Positions 40,201 through 55,360 of a stretch of DNA of 64,000 nt are shown in pieces. The DNA is taken from assembly GCF_029852145.1 (NCBI RefSeq), contig NC_079971.1, forward strand, positions 12,629,697-12,693,696, in the 5' to 3' direction. The position numbers and the translations under genes were made by a program. Position 1 is the stretch's first letter. The number at the start of each line of letters is the position of its first letter. The notes below the pieces were generated by a model, which made no database searches, was not told the origin of the DNA, and worked only from the letters and a program-made list of their open reading frames with translations. Origin of the DNA: Microplitis mediator. Lineage: Eukaryota; Arthropoda; Insecta; Hymenoptera; Braconidae.

Positions 40201-43200
40201 TGGTCACTATGACCATGGTCATAATGGTCACCACGACTACAGTCATGATGGTCACAATGATCGTGGTCATTATGGTCACCATGATCATAGTCGTGACGGT
40301 CACTATGATAAAGTCATAACGGTCACTATGATAAAGTTATGATGGTCACCATGACCATGGTCATTATAGTCACCATGACGATGGTCGTGATTGTCACCAT
40401 GATCATGGTCATAGTGGTCATGATGGTCACCATGATCCTAGTCATGATGGTCACTATGAACATGGTCATAGTGGTCACCATGACTACGGTCATGATGACG
40501 ACCATAATCATGGTCATGATAGTCACCCTGCTCATCGTCATGATGGTCACTATGACCATGGTCATGATGGTCACCATGATCGAGTCATGATGGTCACCAT
40601 AATCATAGTCGTTATGGTCACTATGACAAAAGTCATGATGGTCACCATGATCATGGTCGTGATGGTAACCATGATCATGGTCATAGTAGTCATGATGGTC
40701 ACCATGATCATGGTCATGATGATCACTATGATCATAGTCGTGATGGACACTAGGTTCACGGTCATGATGGACACCGTGATCATAGTCATAGTGGTCATAA
40801 TAGTCACTATGATCTTAGTCATGATGGTCACTATGACCATGGTCATAATGGTCTTCATGACTACGGTCATGATGGTCACAATGATCATGATCGTGATGGT
40901 CATCACGATCATAGTCGTAGTGGTCATGATGGTCACTATGATCTTAGTCATGATGGTCACAATAATCATGGTCATAATGGTCACCACGACTACGGTCATG
41001 ATGGTCACAATGATCATGGTCGTGATGGTCACCATGATCATGGTCATGATGATCACCATGACCACGGTCATGATGGTGACCATGATCATAGTCATGATAG
41101 TCACCATGATCTTGGTCATGATGGTTACTATGACCATGGTCATGATGGTCACCATGATCATCGACGTGATAGTAACTATGATCATGGTTATGATAAGCTC
41201 TATGATTATGGTCATAATGGTTACTATGATCATGGTCGTGATGGTCAATATGATCTTGGTCATGGAGGTCTCGATCATCAGCATGATCGTGGTCATATTG
41301 GTCACCATGATCATAGTCATGATGGTCACTATGATTATGTTCATGATGGTCACCATGACTACGGTCATCATGGTCACAATGATCATGGTCGTGATAGTCA
41401 CCATGATCATGGTCATGATGGTCACTATGACCACGGTCATGATGGTGACCATGATCATGGTCATGATAGTCTCCATGATCATGGTCATGATGGTCACTAT
41501 GACCGTTGTCATTACTGTCACTATGATCATAGTCATGATGGTCTTGTTCGTCACCATGATCGTGGTCATGATAGTCACCATAATCTAAGTCATTATAGTC
41601 ACTATACTCATGGTGATGATGGTCATGATTATGACTATGATCATTGTCATTATGGTCACTATGACTAAAGTCATGATGGTCACAATGATTATGGTCGTGA
41701 TAGTCACCATGATCATGGTCATAGTGGTCATGATGGTCACCATGATCATGGTCATGATAATCACTATGATCATAGTCGTGATGGTTTTCAGGATCATAGT
41801 CATGATGGACACCGTGATCATAGTCATGATGATTACTATGACCACAGTCATAATGGTCACCATGATTCCGATTATGATGGTCTCTATGATTATGGTCATG
41901 ATAGTCACCATAATCATGGCCATAATAGTTATGATGATCATGGTTGTGATGGTCATTATGATTATGGTCGTGATGGTCATGGTAGTACACATTATTATGA
42001 TCGTTATGGTCGTGATGGTATCCATTATCATTGATAATGGTAACCATGATCATGGTCATGATGGTAACCATGATCATTGAGATGATGGTCACGATGGTCA
42101 CCATGAAAATGGTCATGATGGTCACCATTACCATAGTCTTGATGGTCAGCATGATCATGGTCACGATGATCATTATGATCATGGTCATGATGGTCATGAT
42201 GGTCACCTAGATTATGGTTATGATGGTCATCATACTCATGGTCATAATGGTTACCATGACCATAGTCGTGGGGGTTACTATTATTTCGGTGATAATGGTC
42301 ATGATAGTGACCATGATCATGATCATAGTCATGATGGTCACGATGACTATGGTCATAATTTTCACCATGATCATGGTCATAATGGTCACCATGATCATAG
42401 TCATGACGGTCACTATGATAAAGTCATGATGGTCACTATGACCATGGTCATTATAGTCACCATGACGATGGTCGTGATTGTCACTATGATCATGGTCATA
42501 GTGGTCACGATGGTCACCAAGATCCTAGTCATGATGGTCACTATGACCATGGTCATAATGGACATTATGACTACGCTCATGATGGTCACAATGATCATGG
42601 TCATAATGGTCATGATAGTGACCATGATCATAGTCATGATGGTCACTATGACCATGGTCATAATGGTCACTATGACTACGCTCATGATGGTCACAATGAT
42701 CATGGTCATAATAGTCATGATAGTGACTATGATCATAGTCATGATTGTAACCATGATCATGGTCATGATGGTCTCAATGACCATAGTCATAATGGTCACC
42801 ATGATCATAGTCATGATGGTCACTATGACCATGGTCATTAAAGTCACCATGACCATGGTCATTATAGTCACCATGACGATGGTCGTGATGGTCACTATGA
42901 CCGTGGTCATAATGGTCACCATGACTACGGCCATGATGGTCACAATGATCATGGTCATGATGGTCACCATGATCATGGTCATGATGGACACCATGATCAT
43001 AGTCATGATGGTCACGATGACTATGGTCATGATTTTCACCATGATCATGGTCATGATGGTCACTATAATCATGGTCATAATGGTCATGATAGTGACCATG
43101 ATCATAGTCATGATGGTAACCATGATCATGGTCATGATGGTCACCATGATCATAGTCATGACGGTCACTATGATAAAGTCATGATGGTCACTATGACCAT

Positions 43201-44155
43201 GGTCATTATAGTCACCATGACCATGGTCATTATAGTCACCATGACGATGGTCGTGATGGTCACTATGACCATGGTCATAATGGTCACCATGACTACGGTC
43301 ATGATGGTCACAATGATCATGGTCATGATGGTCACCATGATCATGGTCATGATGGACACCATGATCATAGTCGTGATGGTCACGATGACTATGGTCATGA
43401 TTTTCACCATGATCATGGTCATGATGGTCACTATAATCATGGTCATAATGGTCATGATAGTGACCATGATCATAGTCATGATGGTAACCATGATCATGGT
43501 CATGATGGTCACCATGATCATAGTCATGACGGTCACTATGATGAAGTCATGATGGTCACTATGACCATGGTCATTATAGTCACCATGACGGTGGTCGTGA
43601 TTGTCACCATGATCATGGTCATAGTGGTCACGATGGTCACCAAGATCCTAGTCATGATGGTCACTATGACCATGGTCATAATGCCCATTATGACTACGCT
43701 CATGATGGTCACAATGATCATGGTCATAATGGTCATGATAGTGACCATGATCATAGTCATGATGGTCACTATGACCATGGTCATAATGGTCACGATGACT
43801 ACGCTCATGATGGTCACAATGATCATGGTCATAATAGTCATGATAGTGACCATGATCATAGTCATGATTGTAACCATGATCATGGTCATGATGGTCTCAA
43901 TGACCATGGTCATTATAGTCACCATGACCATGGTCATTATAGTCACCATGACGATGGTCGTGATGGTCACTATGACCGTGGTCATAATGGTCACCATGAC
44001 TACGGTCATGATGGTCACAATGATCATGGTCGTGATGGTCACCATGATCATAGTCATGATGGTCACTATGACCACGGTCATGATGGTGACCATGATCATA
44101 GTCATGATAGTTACCATGATCATGGTCATGATGGTCAGCATGATCATGGTCATGA
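37292..44155 (+). repeat. 6864-bp super-unit, copy 1
   Basis: Order D (37292-38816), E (38826-40319), then C-type sequence (40326-44155) containing shortened versions of the 3845-bp unit. It repeats at 44156 with an offset of 6864. Landmarks that recur include the CATTCCATGGATATG word, the GATAAAGTCAT words near 40310 and 47405, and the palindrome at 42022. Confidence 0.88.
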
Positions 44156-47100
44156 TTGTCAACATTCCATGGATATGATAGTCACCATAATCATGGTTAT
44201 AAAGGTCATGATGTTCACCTAGACCATGGTTGTGATGGTCACTATGATCATGGTCATAATGTTCACCATGATCTCAGTCATGATGGTCACCATGATCATG
44301 GTCATGATGATAACTATGATCATGGTCATGATGATCACTATGATTATGGTCATGATGGTCTTGATCGTCACTATGATTGTGGTCATGATGGTCATGGTCG
44401 TCACCACGATATTGATTATGATGATCACTATTGTCATGATTATGATAGTCACCATGATCATGGTCATAATAATAAGTATGATCATGGTTATGATGGTCGG
44501 ATGGTCACCTAGACCATGGTTATAATGGTCACTATGATCATGGTCATGATAGCCACTATGATCTAAGTAATGATGATCACCATGATCATGGTTATGATAG
44601 TCACTTTGATCAAGGTTATTATGTTCAACACGATCATGATTATGATTGTCAGCAAGATTATGGTCACCAAGACCATGTTTATGATAGTCGTAATGGTCAC
44701 CATGTTCATGGTTGCGATGGTCACTACAATTATGGTCATGATGATCATAATGATCATGGTCATCATGGCCACCATGAACATCGTCATAATGGTCATGATG
44801 GACATGATGTTCAGAATAATCATGGACATCATGGTCACCATGATCAACGTCATAATGATCATGATGGTCACCACAATCATGGTAATGATGGACATCATGG
44901 TCACTATGATCATGTTCATGATAGTTATTTTTATCATGGTCATGATAGCCACTATGATCATGATCATGATGGTCAGCATGATCATGATTATGATGGTCAT
45001 CGTGATTTAAGTCATGATGGTTAGCTAGTTCATGGTCATTATAAACAACTCGATCATGGTAATAATGAACCACACGATCATGATCATGATCGTCAGCATG
45101 ATCATAGTCACCATAATCATAATCCTTTTGATCACCGCTATCATGGTTATGATAGCGACAAGACCATGGTCATGATGGTCTTTATAGTCACTATGATCAT
45201 GGTCATCATGGTCACCACAATCATAGTCATGATGGTCATGATAATCATAATGATCATGGTCATCGTGGTCACCATGATCACGGTCATAATGATCATGATG
45301 GATATGATGGTCACCATGATCATGGTCATGATGGTCACTACGATCATGATTATGATGGTCATTATGGTCACTATGATCATGCTCATGATAGTCATTATTA
45401 TCATGGTTATGATGGTCACTATGATCATGGTCATGATAGTTACCACAATCATGGTTATGATGGTCATCATGGTCACTATGCTCATGCTCATGATAGTCAT
45501 TATTATCATGGTCATGATGGTCACCATAGTCATGCTCATAATGATCACCATGATCATATTCATGATCGTCGTGATGGTGACCATGATCATGGTCATGATG
45601 GTCAGCATGATCGTGGTTATTATGGTCTCCATGATCCTAGTCATGATGGTCACTATGACCATGGTCATGATGGTCACCATGATTGAGTCATGATGGTCAC
45701 CATGATCATAGTCATTATGGTCACTATGACAATAGTCATGATGGTCTCCATGATCATAGTCATTATGGTCACTATGACAATAGTCATGATGGTCAACATG
45801 ATTATGGTCGTGATGGTCACCATGATCATGGTCATGATGATCACTTTGATCATAGTCGTGATGGACTCCAAAATCATGGTTATGATGGACACCGTGATCA
45901 TAGTCATGATAATCACTATGATCATAGTCATGATGATCACTATGATCATAGTCATGATGATCACTATGATCATATTCGTGATGGACACCAGGATCATGGT
46001 CGTGATGGTCACCATGATCATTGTCATAGTGGTCATGATGGTCACCATGATCCTAGTCATGATGATCACTATGATCATAGTCGTGATGGACACCAGGATC
46101 ATAGTCATGATGGACACCGTGATCATAGTCATAGCGTTCATGATGGTCACTATGATCCTAGTCATTATGGTCACTATGACCATGGTCACAATGGTCACCA
46201 TGACTAAGGTCATTATGGTCACAATGATCATGGTCATGATGGTCACCATGATCGTGGTCATGATTTTCACCATGATCATAGTCATGATGGTCACTATGAT
46301 CACGGTCATAATGATCATGATGGTCATGATGGTCACCATGATCATGGTCATGATGGTCACCTCGATCATGATTATGATGGTCATTATGGTCACTATAATC
46401 ATGCTCATGATAGTCATTATTATCATGGTCATGATGGTCACTATGATCATGGTCATGATAGTTACCACAATCATGGTTATGATGGTCATCATGGTCACTA
46501 TGCTCATGCTCATGATAGTCATTATTATCATGGTCATGATGGTCACCATGGTCATGCTCATAATGATCACCATGATCATATTCATGATCGTCATGATGGT
46601 GACCATGATCATGGTCATGATGGTCAGCATGATCGTGGTTATTATGGTCTCCATGATCCTAGTCATGATGGTCACTATGACCATGGTCATGATGGTCACC
46701 ATGACTACTTTCATGATGATGACCATGACTACGGTCATGATGATGACCATGATGATGGTCATGATAGTCACCATGCTCAGAGTCATGATGGTCACTATGA
46801 CAATAGTCATGATGGTCACTATGATCATGGTCGTGATGGTCACCATGATCATGGTCATAGTAGTCATGATGGTCACCATGATCATGATCATGATGATCAC
46901 TTTGATCATAGTCGTGATGGACACCAGGATCATGGTCATGATGGACACCGTGATCATAGTCATGATGATTACTATGATCATAGTTCGTGATGGACACCAG
47001 GATCATGGTCATGATGGACACCGTGATCATAGTCATAGTGGTCATAATGGTCACTATGATCCTAGTCATGATGGTCACTATGACCATGGTCATAATGGTC

Positions 47101-50100
47101 ACCATGACTACGGTCATGATGGTCACAATAATCATGGTCGTGATGGTCACCATGATCATGGTCATAGTGGTCATGATGGTCACCATGATTCTAGTCATGA
47201 TGATCACTATGATCATAGTCGTGATGGACACCAGGATCATGGTCATGATGGACACCGTGATCATAGTGTTCATGATGGTCACTATGATCCTAGTCATTAT
47301 GGTCACTATGACCATGGTCATAATGGTCACCACGACTACGGTCATGATGGTCACAATGATCGTGGTCATTATGGTCACCATTATCATAGTCATGACGGTC
47401 ACTATGATAAAGTCATGACGGTCACTATGATAAAGTTATGATGGTCACCATGACCATGGTCATTATAGTCACCATGACGATGGTCGTGATTGTCACCATG
47501 ATCATGGTCATAGTGGTCATGATGGTCACTATGATCCTAGTCATGATGGTCACTATGAACATGGTCATAGTGGTCACCATGACTACGGTCATGATGACGA
47601 CCATAATCATGGTCATGATAGTCACCCTGCTCATGGTCATGATGGTCACTATGACCATGGTCATGATGGTCACCATGATCGAGTCATGATGGTCACCATA
47701 ATCATAGTCGTTATGGTCACTATGACAAAAGTCATGATGGTCACCATGATCATGGTCGTGATAGTAACCATGATCATGGTCATAGTAGTCATGATGGTCA
47801 CCATGATCATGGTCATGATGATCAGTATGATCATAGTCGTGATGGACACTAGGTTCATGGTCATGATGGACACCGTGATCATAGTCAAAGTGGTCATAAT
47901 GGTCACTATGATCTTAGTCATGATGGTCACTATGACCATGGTCATAATGGTCTTCATGACTACGGTCATGATGGTCACAATGATCATGATCGTGATGGTC
48001 ATCACGATCATAGTCGTAGTGGTCATGATGGTCACTATGATCCTAGTCATTATGGTCACTATGACCATGGTCATAATGGTTACCATGACTACGGTCATGA
48101 TGGTCACAATAATCATGGTCATAATGGTCACCACGACTACGGTCATGATGGTCACAATGATCATGGTCGTGATGGTTACCATGATCATGGTCATGATGAT
48201 CACCATGACCACGGTCACGATGGTGACCATGATCATAGTCATGATAGTCACCATGATCTTGGTCATGATGGTTACTATGACCATGGTCATGATGGTCACC
48301 ATGATCATCGACGTGATAGTAACTATGATCATGGTTATGATAAGCTCTATGATTATGGTCATAATGGTTACTATGATCATGGTCGTGATGGTCAATATGA
48401 TCTTGGTCATGGAGGTCTCGATCATCAGCATGATCGTGATCATATTGGTCACCATGATCATAGTCATGATGGTCACTATGATTATGGTCATGATGGTCAC
48501 CATGACTACGGTCATCATGGTCACAATGATCATGGTCGTGATAGTCACCATGATCATGGTCATGATGGTCACTATGACCACGGTCATGATGGTGACCATG
48601 AGCATGATCATGATAGTCTCCATGATCATGGTCATGATGGTCACTATGACCGTTGTCATTACTGTCACTATGATCATAGTCATGATGGTCTTGTTCGTCA
48701 CCATGATCGTGGTCATGATAGTCACCATGATCTAAGTCATTATAGTCACCATACTCATGGTGATGATGGTCATGATTATGACTATGATCATAGTCATTAT
48801 GGTCACTATGACTATAGTCATGATGGTCACAATGATTATGGTCGTGATAGTCACCATGATCATGGTCATAGTGGTCATGATGGTCACCATGATCATGGTC
48901 ATGATAATCACTATGATCATAGTCGTGATGGTTTTCAGGATCATGGTCATGATGGACACCGTGATCATAGTCATGATGATTACTATGACCACAGTCATAA
49001 TGGTCACCATGATTCCGATTATGATGGTCTTTATGATTATGGTCATGATAGTCACCATAATCATGGCCATAATAGTTATGATGATCATGGTTGTGATGGT
49101 CATTATGATTATGGTCGTGATGGTCATGGTACTACACATTATTATGATCGTTATGGTCGTGATGGTATCCATTATCATTGATAATGGTAACCATGATCAT
49201 GGTCATGATGGTAACCATGATCATTGTGATGATGGTCACGATGGTCACCATGAAAATGGTCATGATGGTCACCATTACCATAGTCTTGATGGTCAGCATG
49301 ATCATGGTCACGATGATCATTATGATCATGGTCATGATGGTCATGATGGTCACCTAGATCATGGTTATGATGGTCATCATACTCATGGTCATAATGGTTA
49401 CCATGACCATAGTCGTGGGAGTTACTATTATTTCGGTGATAATGGTCATGATAGTGACCATGATCATGATCATATTCATGATGGTCACGATGACTATGGT
49501 CATGATTTTCACCATGATCATGGTCATGATGGTCACTATAATCATGGTCATAATGGTCATGATAGTGACCATGATCATAGTCATGATGGTAACCATGATC
49601 ATGGTCATGATGGTCACCATGATCATAGTCATGACGGTCACTATGACCATGGTCATTATAGTCACCATGACCATGGTCATTATAGTCACCATGACGATGG
49701 TCGTGATGGTCACTATGACCGTGGTCATAATGGTCACCATGACTACGGTCATGATGGTCACAATGATCATGGTCATGATGGTCACCATGATCATGGTCAT
49801 GATGGACACCATGATCATAGTCGTGATGGTCATGATGACTTTGGTCATGATTTTCACCATGATCATGGTCATGATGGTCACTATAATCTTGGTCATAATA
49901 GTCATGATAGTGACCATGATCATAGTCATGATTGTAACCATGAACATGGTCATGATGGTCTCAATGACCATAGTCATAATGGTCACCATGATCATAGTCA
50001 TGATGGTCACTATGACCATGGTCATTATAGTCACTATGACCATGGTCATTATAGTCACCATGACGATGGTCGTGATGGTCACTATGACCGTGGTCAAAAT

Positions 50101-51010
50101 GGTCACCATGACTACGGTCATGATGGTCACAATGATCATGGTCATGATGGTCACCATGATCATGGTCATGATGGACACCATGATCATAGTCGTGATGGTC
50201 ACGATGACTATGGTCATGATTTTCACCATGATCATGGTCATGATGGTCACTATAATCTTGGTCATAATGGTCATGATAGTGACCATGATCATAGTCATGA
50301 TGGTAACCATGATCATGGTCATGATGGTCACCATGATCATAGTCATGACGGTCACTATGATAAAGTCATGATGGTCACTATGACCATGGTCATTACAGTC
50401 ACCATGACGATGGTCGTGATTGTCACCATGATCATGGTCATAGTGGTCACGATGGTCACCAAGATCCTAGTCATGATGGTCACTATGACCATGGTCATAA
50501 TGCCTATTATGACTACGCTCATGATGGTCACAATGATCATGGTCATAATGGTCATGATAGTGACCATGATCATAGTCATGATGGTCACTATGACCATGGT
50601 CATAATGGTCACGATGACTACGCTCATGATGGTCACAATGATCATGGTCATAATAGTCATGATAGTGACCATGATCATAGTCATGATTGTAACCATGATC
50701 ATGGTCATGATGGTCTCAATGACCATGGTCATAATGGTCACCATGATCATAGTCATGATGGTCACTATGACCATGGTCATTATGGTCACCATTACCATGG
50801 TCATTATAGTCACCATGACGATGGTCGTGATGGTCACTATGACCGTGGTCATAATGGTCACCATGACTACGGTCATGATGGTCACAATGATCATGGTCGT
50901 GATGGTCACCATGATCATAGTCATGATGGTCACTATGACCACGGTCATGATGGTGACCATGATCATAGTCATGATAGTTACCATGAGCATGGTCATGATG
51001 GTCACTATGA
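44156..51010 (+). repeat. 6864-bp super-unit, copy 2
   Basis: Same D-E-C order: 44156-45680, 45690-47441 and 47425-51010. Relative to copy 1, internal offsets drift (for example 40587 to 47686 is 7099) because smaller units were gained or lost. At about 51010 the sequence changes to a different block beginning GGTCATAGAGGTCATGATAG. Confidence 0.88.
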
Positions 51011-51219
51011 CTATGGTCATAGAGGTCATGATAGTAACCATGATCATGATCATGATGGTCTCTATGATTATGGTCACGATATTCACCATAATCATGCTCA
51101 TGATGGTCTTAATCGTCACCATGATCGCAGTTATGATGGTCTTGATCGTAACCATGATCATGGTTAAGATGATCACTATTGTCATGATCATGATGGTCAC
51201 CACTATCATGGTCATAATA

Positions 51220-53295
51220 ATCAGCATGATCATGGTCATGATGGTCACCATGATCTAAGTAATGATAGCCACCAGGATCATGGTTATGATGGTCACTAAG
51301 ATCATGGTCACGATGATCAACAGGATCATGATCATAATGGTCAGCACAATCATGGTCACCATGATCTTGATCCTGTTGGTCATCGTGATCATGGTTAGGA
51401 TGGTCACCAAGACGATGGTCATGATAGTCATGATGGTCACCATGATCCTTGTCATCACAATTATGGTTATGATGGTCATGACGGTCATAATGATCATGGT
51501 CATCATGGTTATAATGGTCATGATGGTCACCATGATCTTGGTCATGATAGTCATCATGGTCACTATGATCATGCTCATGACAGTCATCATTATTATGGTC
51601 ATGATGGTCATGCTGGTCACTATTATCTTGGTTCTGATGATCACCATGATCATAGTCATGATGATCACCATGATCATAGTCATGATGGTCATCATGATCA
51701 TGGTCTTGAAGGTCAACATAATCATGGTCATCATGGTCACCACAATCTTGGTCATATTGGTCATGATGATAATAATGATCATGGTCATCATGGTCACCAC
51801 AATCATGGTCATGACGGTCATGATGATCATAATGATCATGGTCATGATGGTCACTAAGATCAGGGTCATGATGATCAACAGGATCATGATCAGAATCGTC
51901 AGCACGATCATGGTCACCATGATCATGATCCTGTTGATCATCGTGATCATGGTTAGGATGGTCACCAAGAGCATGGTCATGATAGTCATGATGGTCACCA
52001 TGATCCTGGTCACCACAATCATGGGTATGATGGTCATGACGGTCATTATGATCATGGTCATGATAGTCATCATGGTCACTATGATCATGCTCATGACAGT
52101 TATTATTATCATAGTCATGATGGTCATCATGGTCATGGTCTTGATGGTAACCATGATCATGGTCATGATGGTCTTAATGGTCACTATAAACATGGTCATG
52201 ATGGTCACCATAATCATATTCACGTTGGTCACCACGATCATAGTCATGATGGTCACCATGATCATGGTCATAGTGGTCATGATGGTAACCATGATCATGA
52301 TCATGATGGTCTCTATGATTATGGTCACGATATTTACCATAATCATGCTCATGATGGTCTTAATCGTCACCATGATCGCAGTTATGATGGTCTTGATCGT
52401 AACCATGATCATGGTTAAGATGATCACTATCGTCATAATCATGATGGTCACCACTATCATGGTCATAATAATCAGTATGATCATGGTTATGATGGTTGGA
52501 TGGTCACCTAGATCATGGTTATGATGGACACAATGATCATGGTCATGGTAGCCACCTTGATCTAAGTAACGATGGTCACCATGATCATGGTTATGATGGT
52601 CACCATGATCAAGGTCATGATGATCAACACGATCATGATTATGATGGTCAGCATGATCATTATCACCAAGACCATGTTCATGATAGTCGTCATGGTCACC
52701 ATAATCATGGTTATGATAGTCATGATGGTGACTATGACCATTGTCATGACGGTCACCATGATCTTAGTCATGATAGTCACCATGATCGAGTCACGATGGT
52801 CACGACGATCATAGTCATTATGGTCACTATGACCATATTCATGATGGTCACCATGATCATGGTCGTGATGGTCACCATGATCATGGTCATAGTGGTCATG
52901 ATGGTAACCATGATCATGGTCATGATGATCACTATGAGTATAGTCATGATGGTCACCATGATCATGGTCATGATGGACACCGTGATCATAGTTATGATGG
53001 TCACCATGACCATCGTCGTAATGGTCACCATGATCATGATCATGATGGTCTCTATGATTATGGTCATGAGAGTCACTCTAATCATGGTCATGATCGTCTT
53101 AATCATCACCATGATCGCAGTTATGATGGTCTTGATCGTCACCATGATCATCGTTATGATGATCACTATTGTCATGATCATGATGGTCACCACGATCATG
53201 GTCATAATAATCAGTATGATCATGGTTATGATGGTCGAATGGTCACCTAGATCATGGTTATGATGGTCAAAATGATCATGGTCATGATAGCCACC
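51220..53295 (+). repeat. Block F, copy 1
   Basis: Repeats at 57584-59745 with an offset of 6364 and very few differences. It contains blocks with CCTGTTGGTCATCGTGATC and GATCAACAGGATCATGATC variants that are rare elsewhere in the array. Its right end carries the GGTCGGATGG or GGTCGAATGG word followed by CACCTAGATCATGG, which recurs at the end of several blocks. Confidence 0.88.
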
Positions 53296-53769
53296 ATGAT
53301 CTAAGTAATGATGATCATCATGATCATGGTTATGATGGTCACCATGATCAAGGTCATGATGATCAACACGATCATGATTATGATGGTCAGCATGATCATG
53401 GTCACCAAGACCATGTTCATGATAGTCGTCATGGTCACCATGATCATGGTTATGATGGTCACTAAGATCATGGTCATGATGATCAACACGATCATGGACA
53501 TGATAGAAAGCATGATTATGGTCACAATGATCATGTTCATTATGGTCACCATGATCATAGTCATAGTGGTCATGATGGTCACCATAATCATGGTCATGAT
53601 GATCACTATGATCATAGTCGTAATGGTCACCAGGATCATAGTCATGATGGACACCGTGATCATAGTCATAATGGTCACCATGATCATGGCCATAATGGTT
53701 ACGATGATTATGGGCGTGATGGTCATGATAGTACACATGATCATGATCGTTATGGTCGTGATGGTATCC

Positions 53770-55360
53770 ATTATCATTCATGATGGTGACCATGACCATA
53801 GTCGTAATGGACACCAGGATCATGGTCATGATGGACACCGTGATCATAGTCATAATGGTCACCATGATCATGGCCATAATCGTTACGATGATTATGGTCG
53901 TGATGGTCATGATAGTACACACGATCATGATCGTTATGGTCGTGATGGTATCCATTATCATTCATGATGGTGACCATGATCATGGTCATGATGGTAACCA
54001 TGACCATGGTCATGATGGTCACGATGGTCACCATGAAAATGGTCATGATGGTCACCATGATCATAGTCATAGTGGTCATGATGGTCACCATAATCATGGT
54101 CATGATGATCACTATGATCATAGTCGTAATGGACACCAGGATCATGGTCATGATGGACACCGTGATCATAGTCATAATGGTCACCATGATCATGGCCATA
54201 ATGGTTACGATGATTATGGGCGTGATGGTCATGATAGTACACATGATCATGATTGTTATGGTCGTGATGGTATCCATTATCATTCATGATGGTGACCATG
54301 ATCATGGTTATGATGGTGACCATGATCATGGTCATGATGGTCACGATGGTCACCATGAAAATGGTCATGATGGTCAGCATGATCAAGGTCATGATGGTCT
54401 CAATGATCATAGTCGTAATGGACACCAGGATCATAGTCATGATGGACACCGTGATCATAGTCATAATGGTCACCATGATCATGGCCATAATGGTTACGAT
54501 GATTATGGGCGTGATGGTCATGATAGTACACATGATCATGATCGTTATGGTCGTGATGGTATCCATTATCATTCATGATGGTGACCATGACCATAGTCGT
54601 AATGGACGCCAGGATCATGGTCATGATGGACACCGTGATCATAGTCATAATGGTCACCATGATCATGGCCATAATCGTTACGATGATTATGGTCGTGATG
54701 GTCATGATAGTACACACGATCATGATCGTTATGGTCGTGATGGTATCCATTATCATTCATGATGGTGACCATGATCATGGTCATGATGGTAACCATGACC
54801 ATGGTCATGATGGTCACGATGGTCACCATGAAAATGGTCATGATGGTCACCATGATCATAGTCATAGTGGTCATGATGGTCACCATAATCATGGTCATAA
54901 TGATCACTATGATCATAGTCGTAATGGACACCAGGATCATGGTCATGATGGACACCGTGATCATAGTCATAATGGTCACCATGATCATGGCCATAATGGT
55001 TACGATGATTATGGGCGTGATGGTCATGATAGTACACATGATCATGATTGTTATGGTCGTGATGGTATCCATTATCATTCATGATGGTGACCATGATCAT
55101 GGTTATGATGGTGACCATGATCATGGTCATGATGGTCACGATGGTCACCATGAAAATGGTCATGATGGTCAGCATGATCAAGGTCATGATGGTCTCAATG
55201 ACCATGGTCATGATGGTCACCATGATCATAGTAATGATGGTCACCATGACCATGGTCATTATAGTCACCATGACGATGGTCGTGATGGTCACCATGATCA
55301 TGGTCATAGTGGTCATGATGGTCACCATGATACTAGTCATGATGGTCACTATGAACATGG
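53770..55360 (+). repeat. 795-bp tandem with palindromic phase switches
   Basis: Two units with an offset of 795 bp (53774 to 54569, 53958 to 54753). Each is made of roughly 180-, 330- and 285-bp sub-units ending in the palindromic word CCATTATCATTCATGATGG, at about 53768, 53952, 54280, 54563, 54747 and 55072. Each sub-unit also holds a GGACACCAGGATCATGG word. At every palindrome the 24-bp register changes relative to the reading frame. Confidence 0.8.

Noticed and set aside
45690..47441. 583-codon plus-strand frame in the satellite (and similar long frames such as 25069-27360 minus, 763 codons)
   Set aside because: Long frames occur on both strands and in several frames at once because the 24-bp unit lacks stops in those frames. 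There is no domain, start context or frame-specific conservation.
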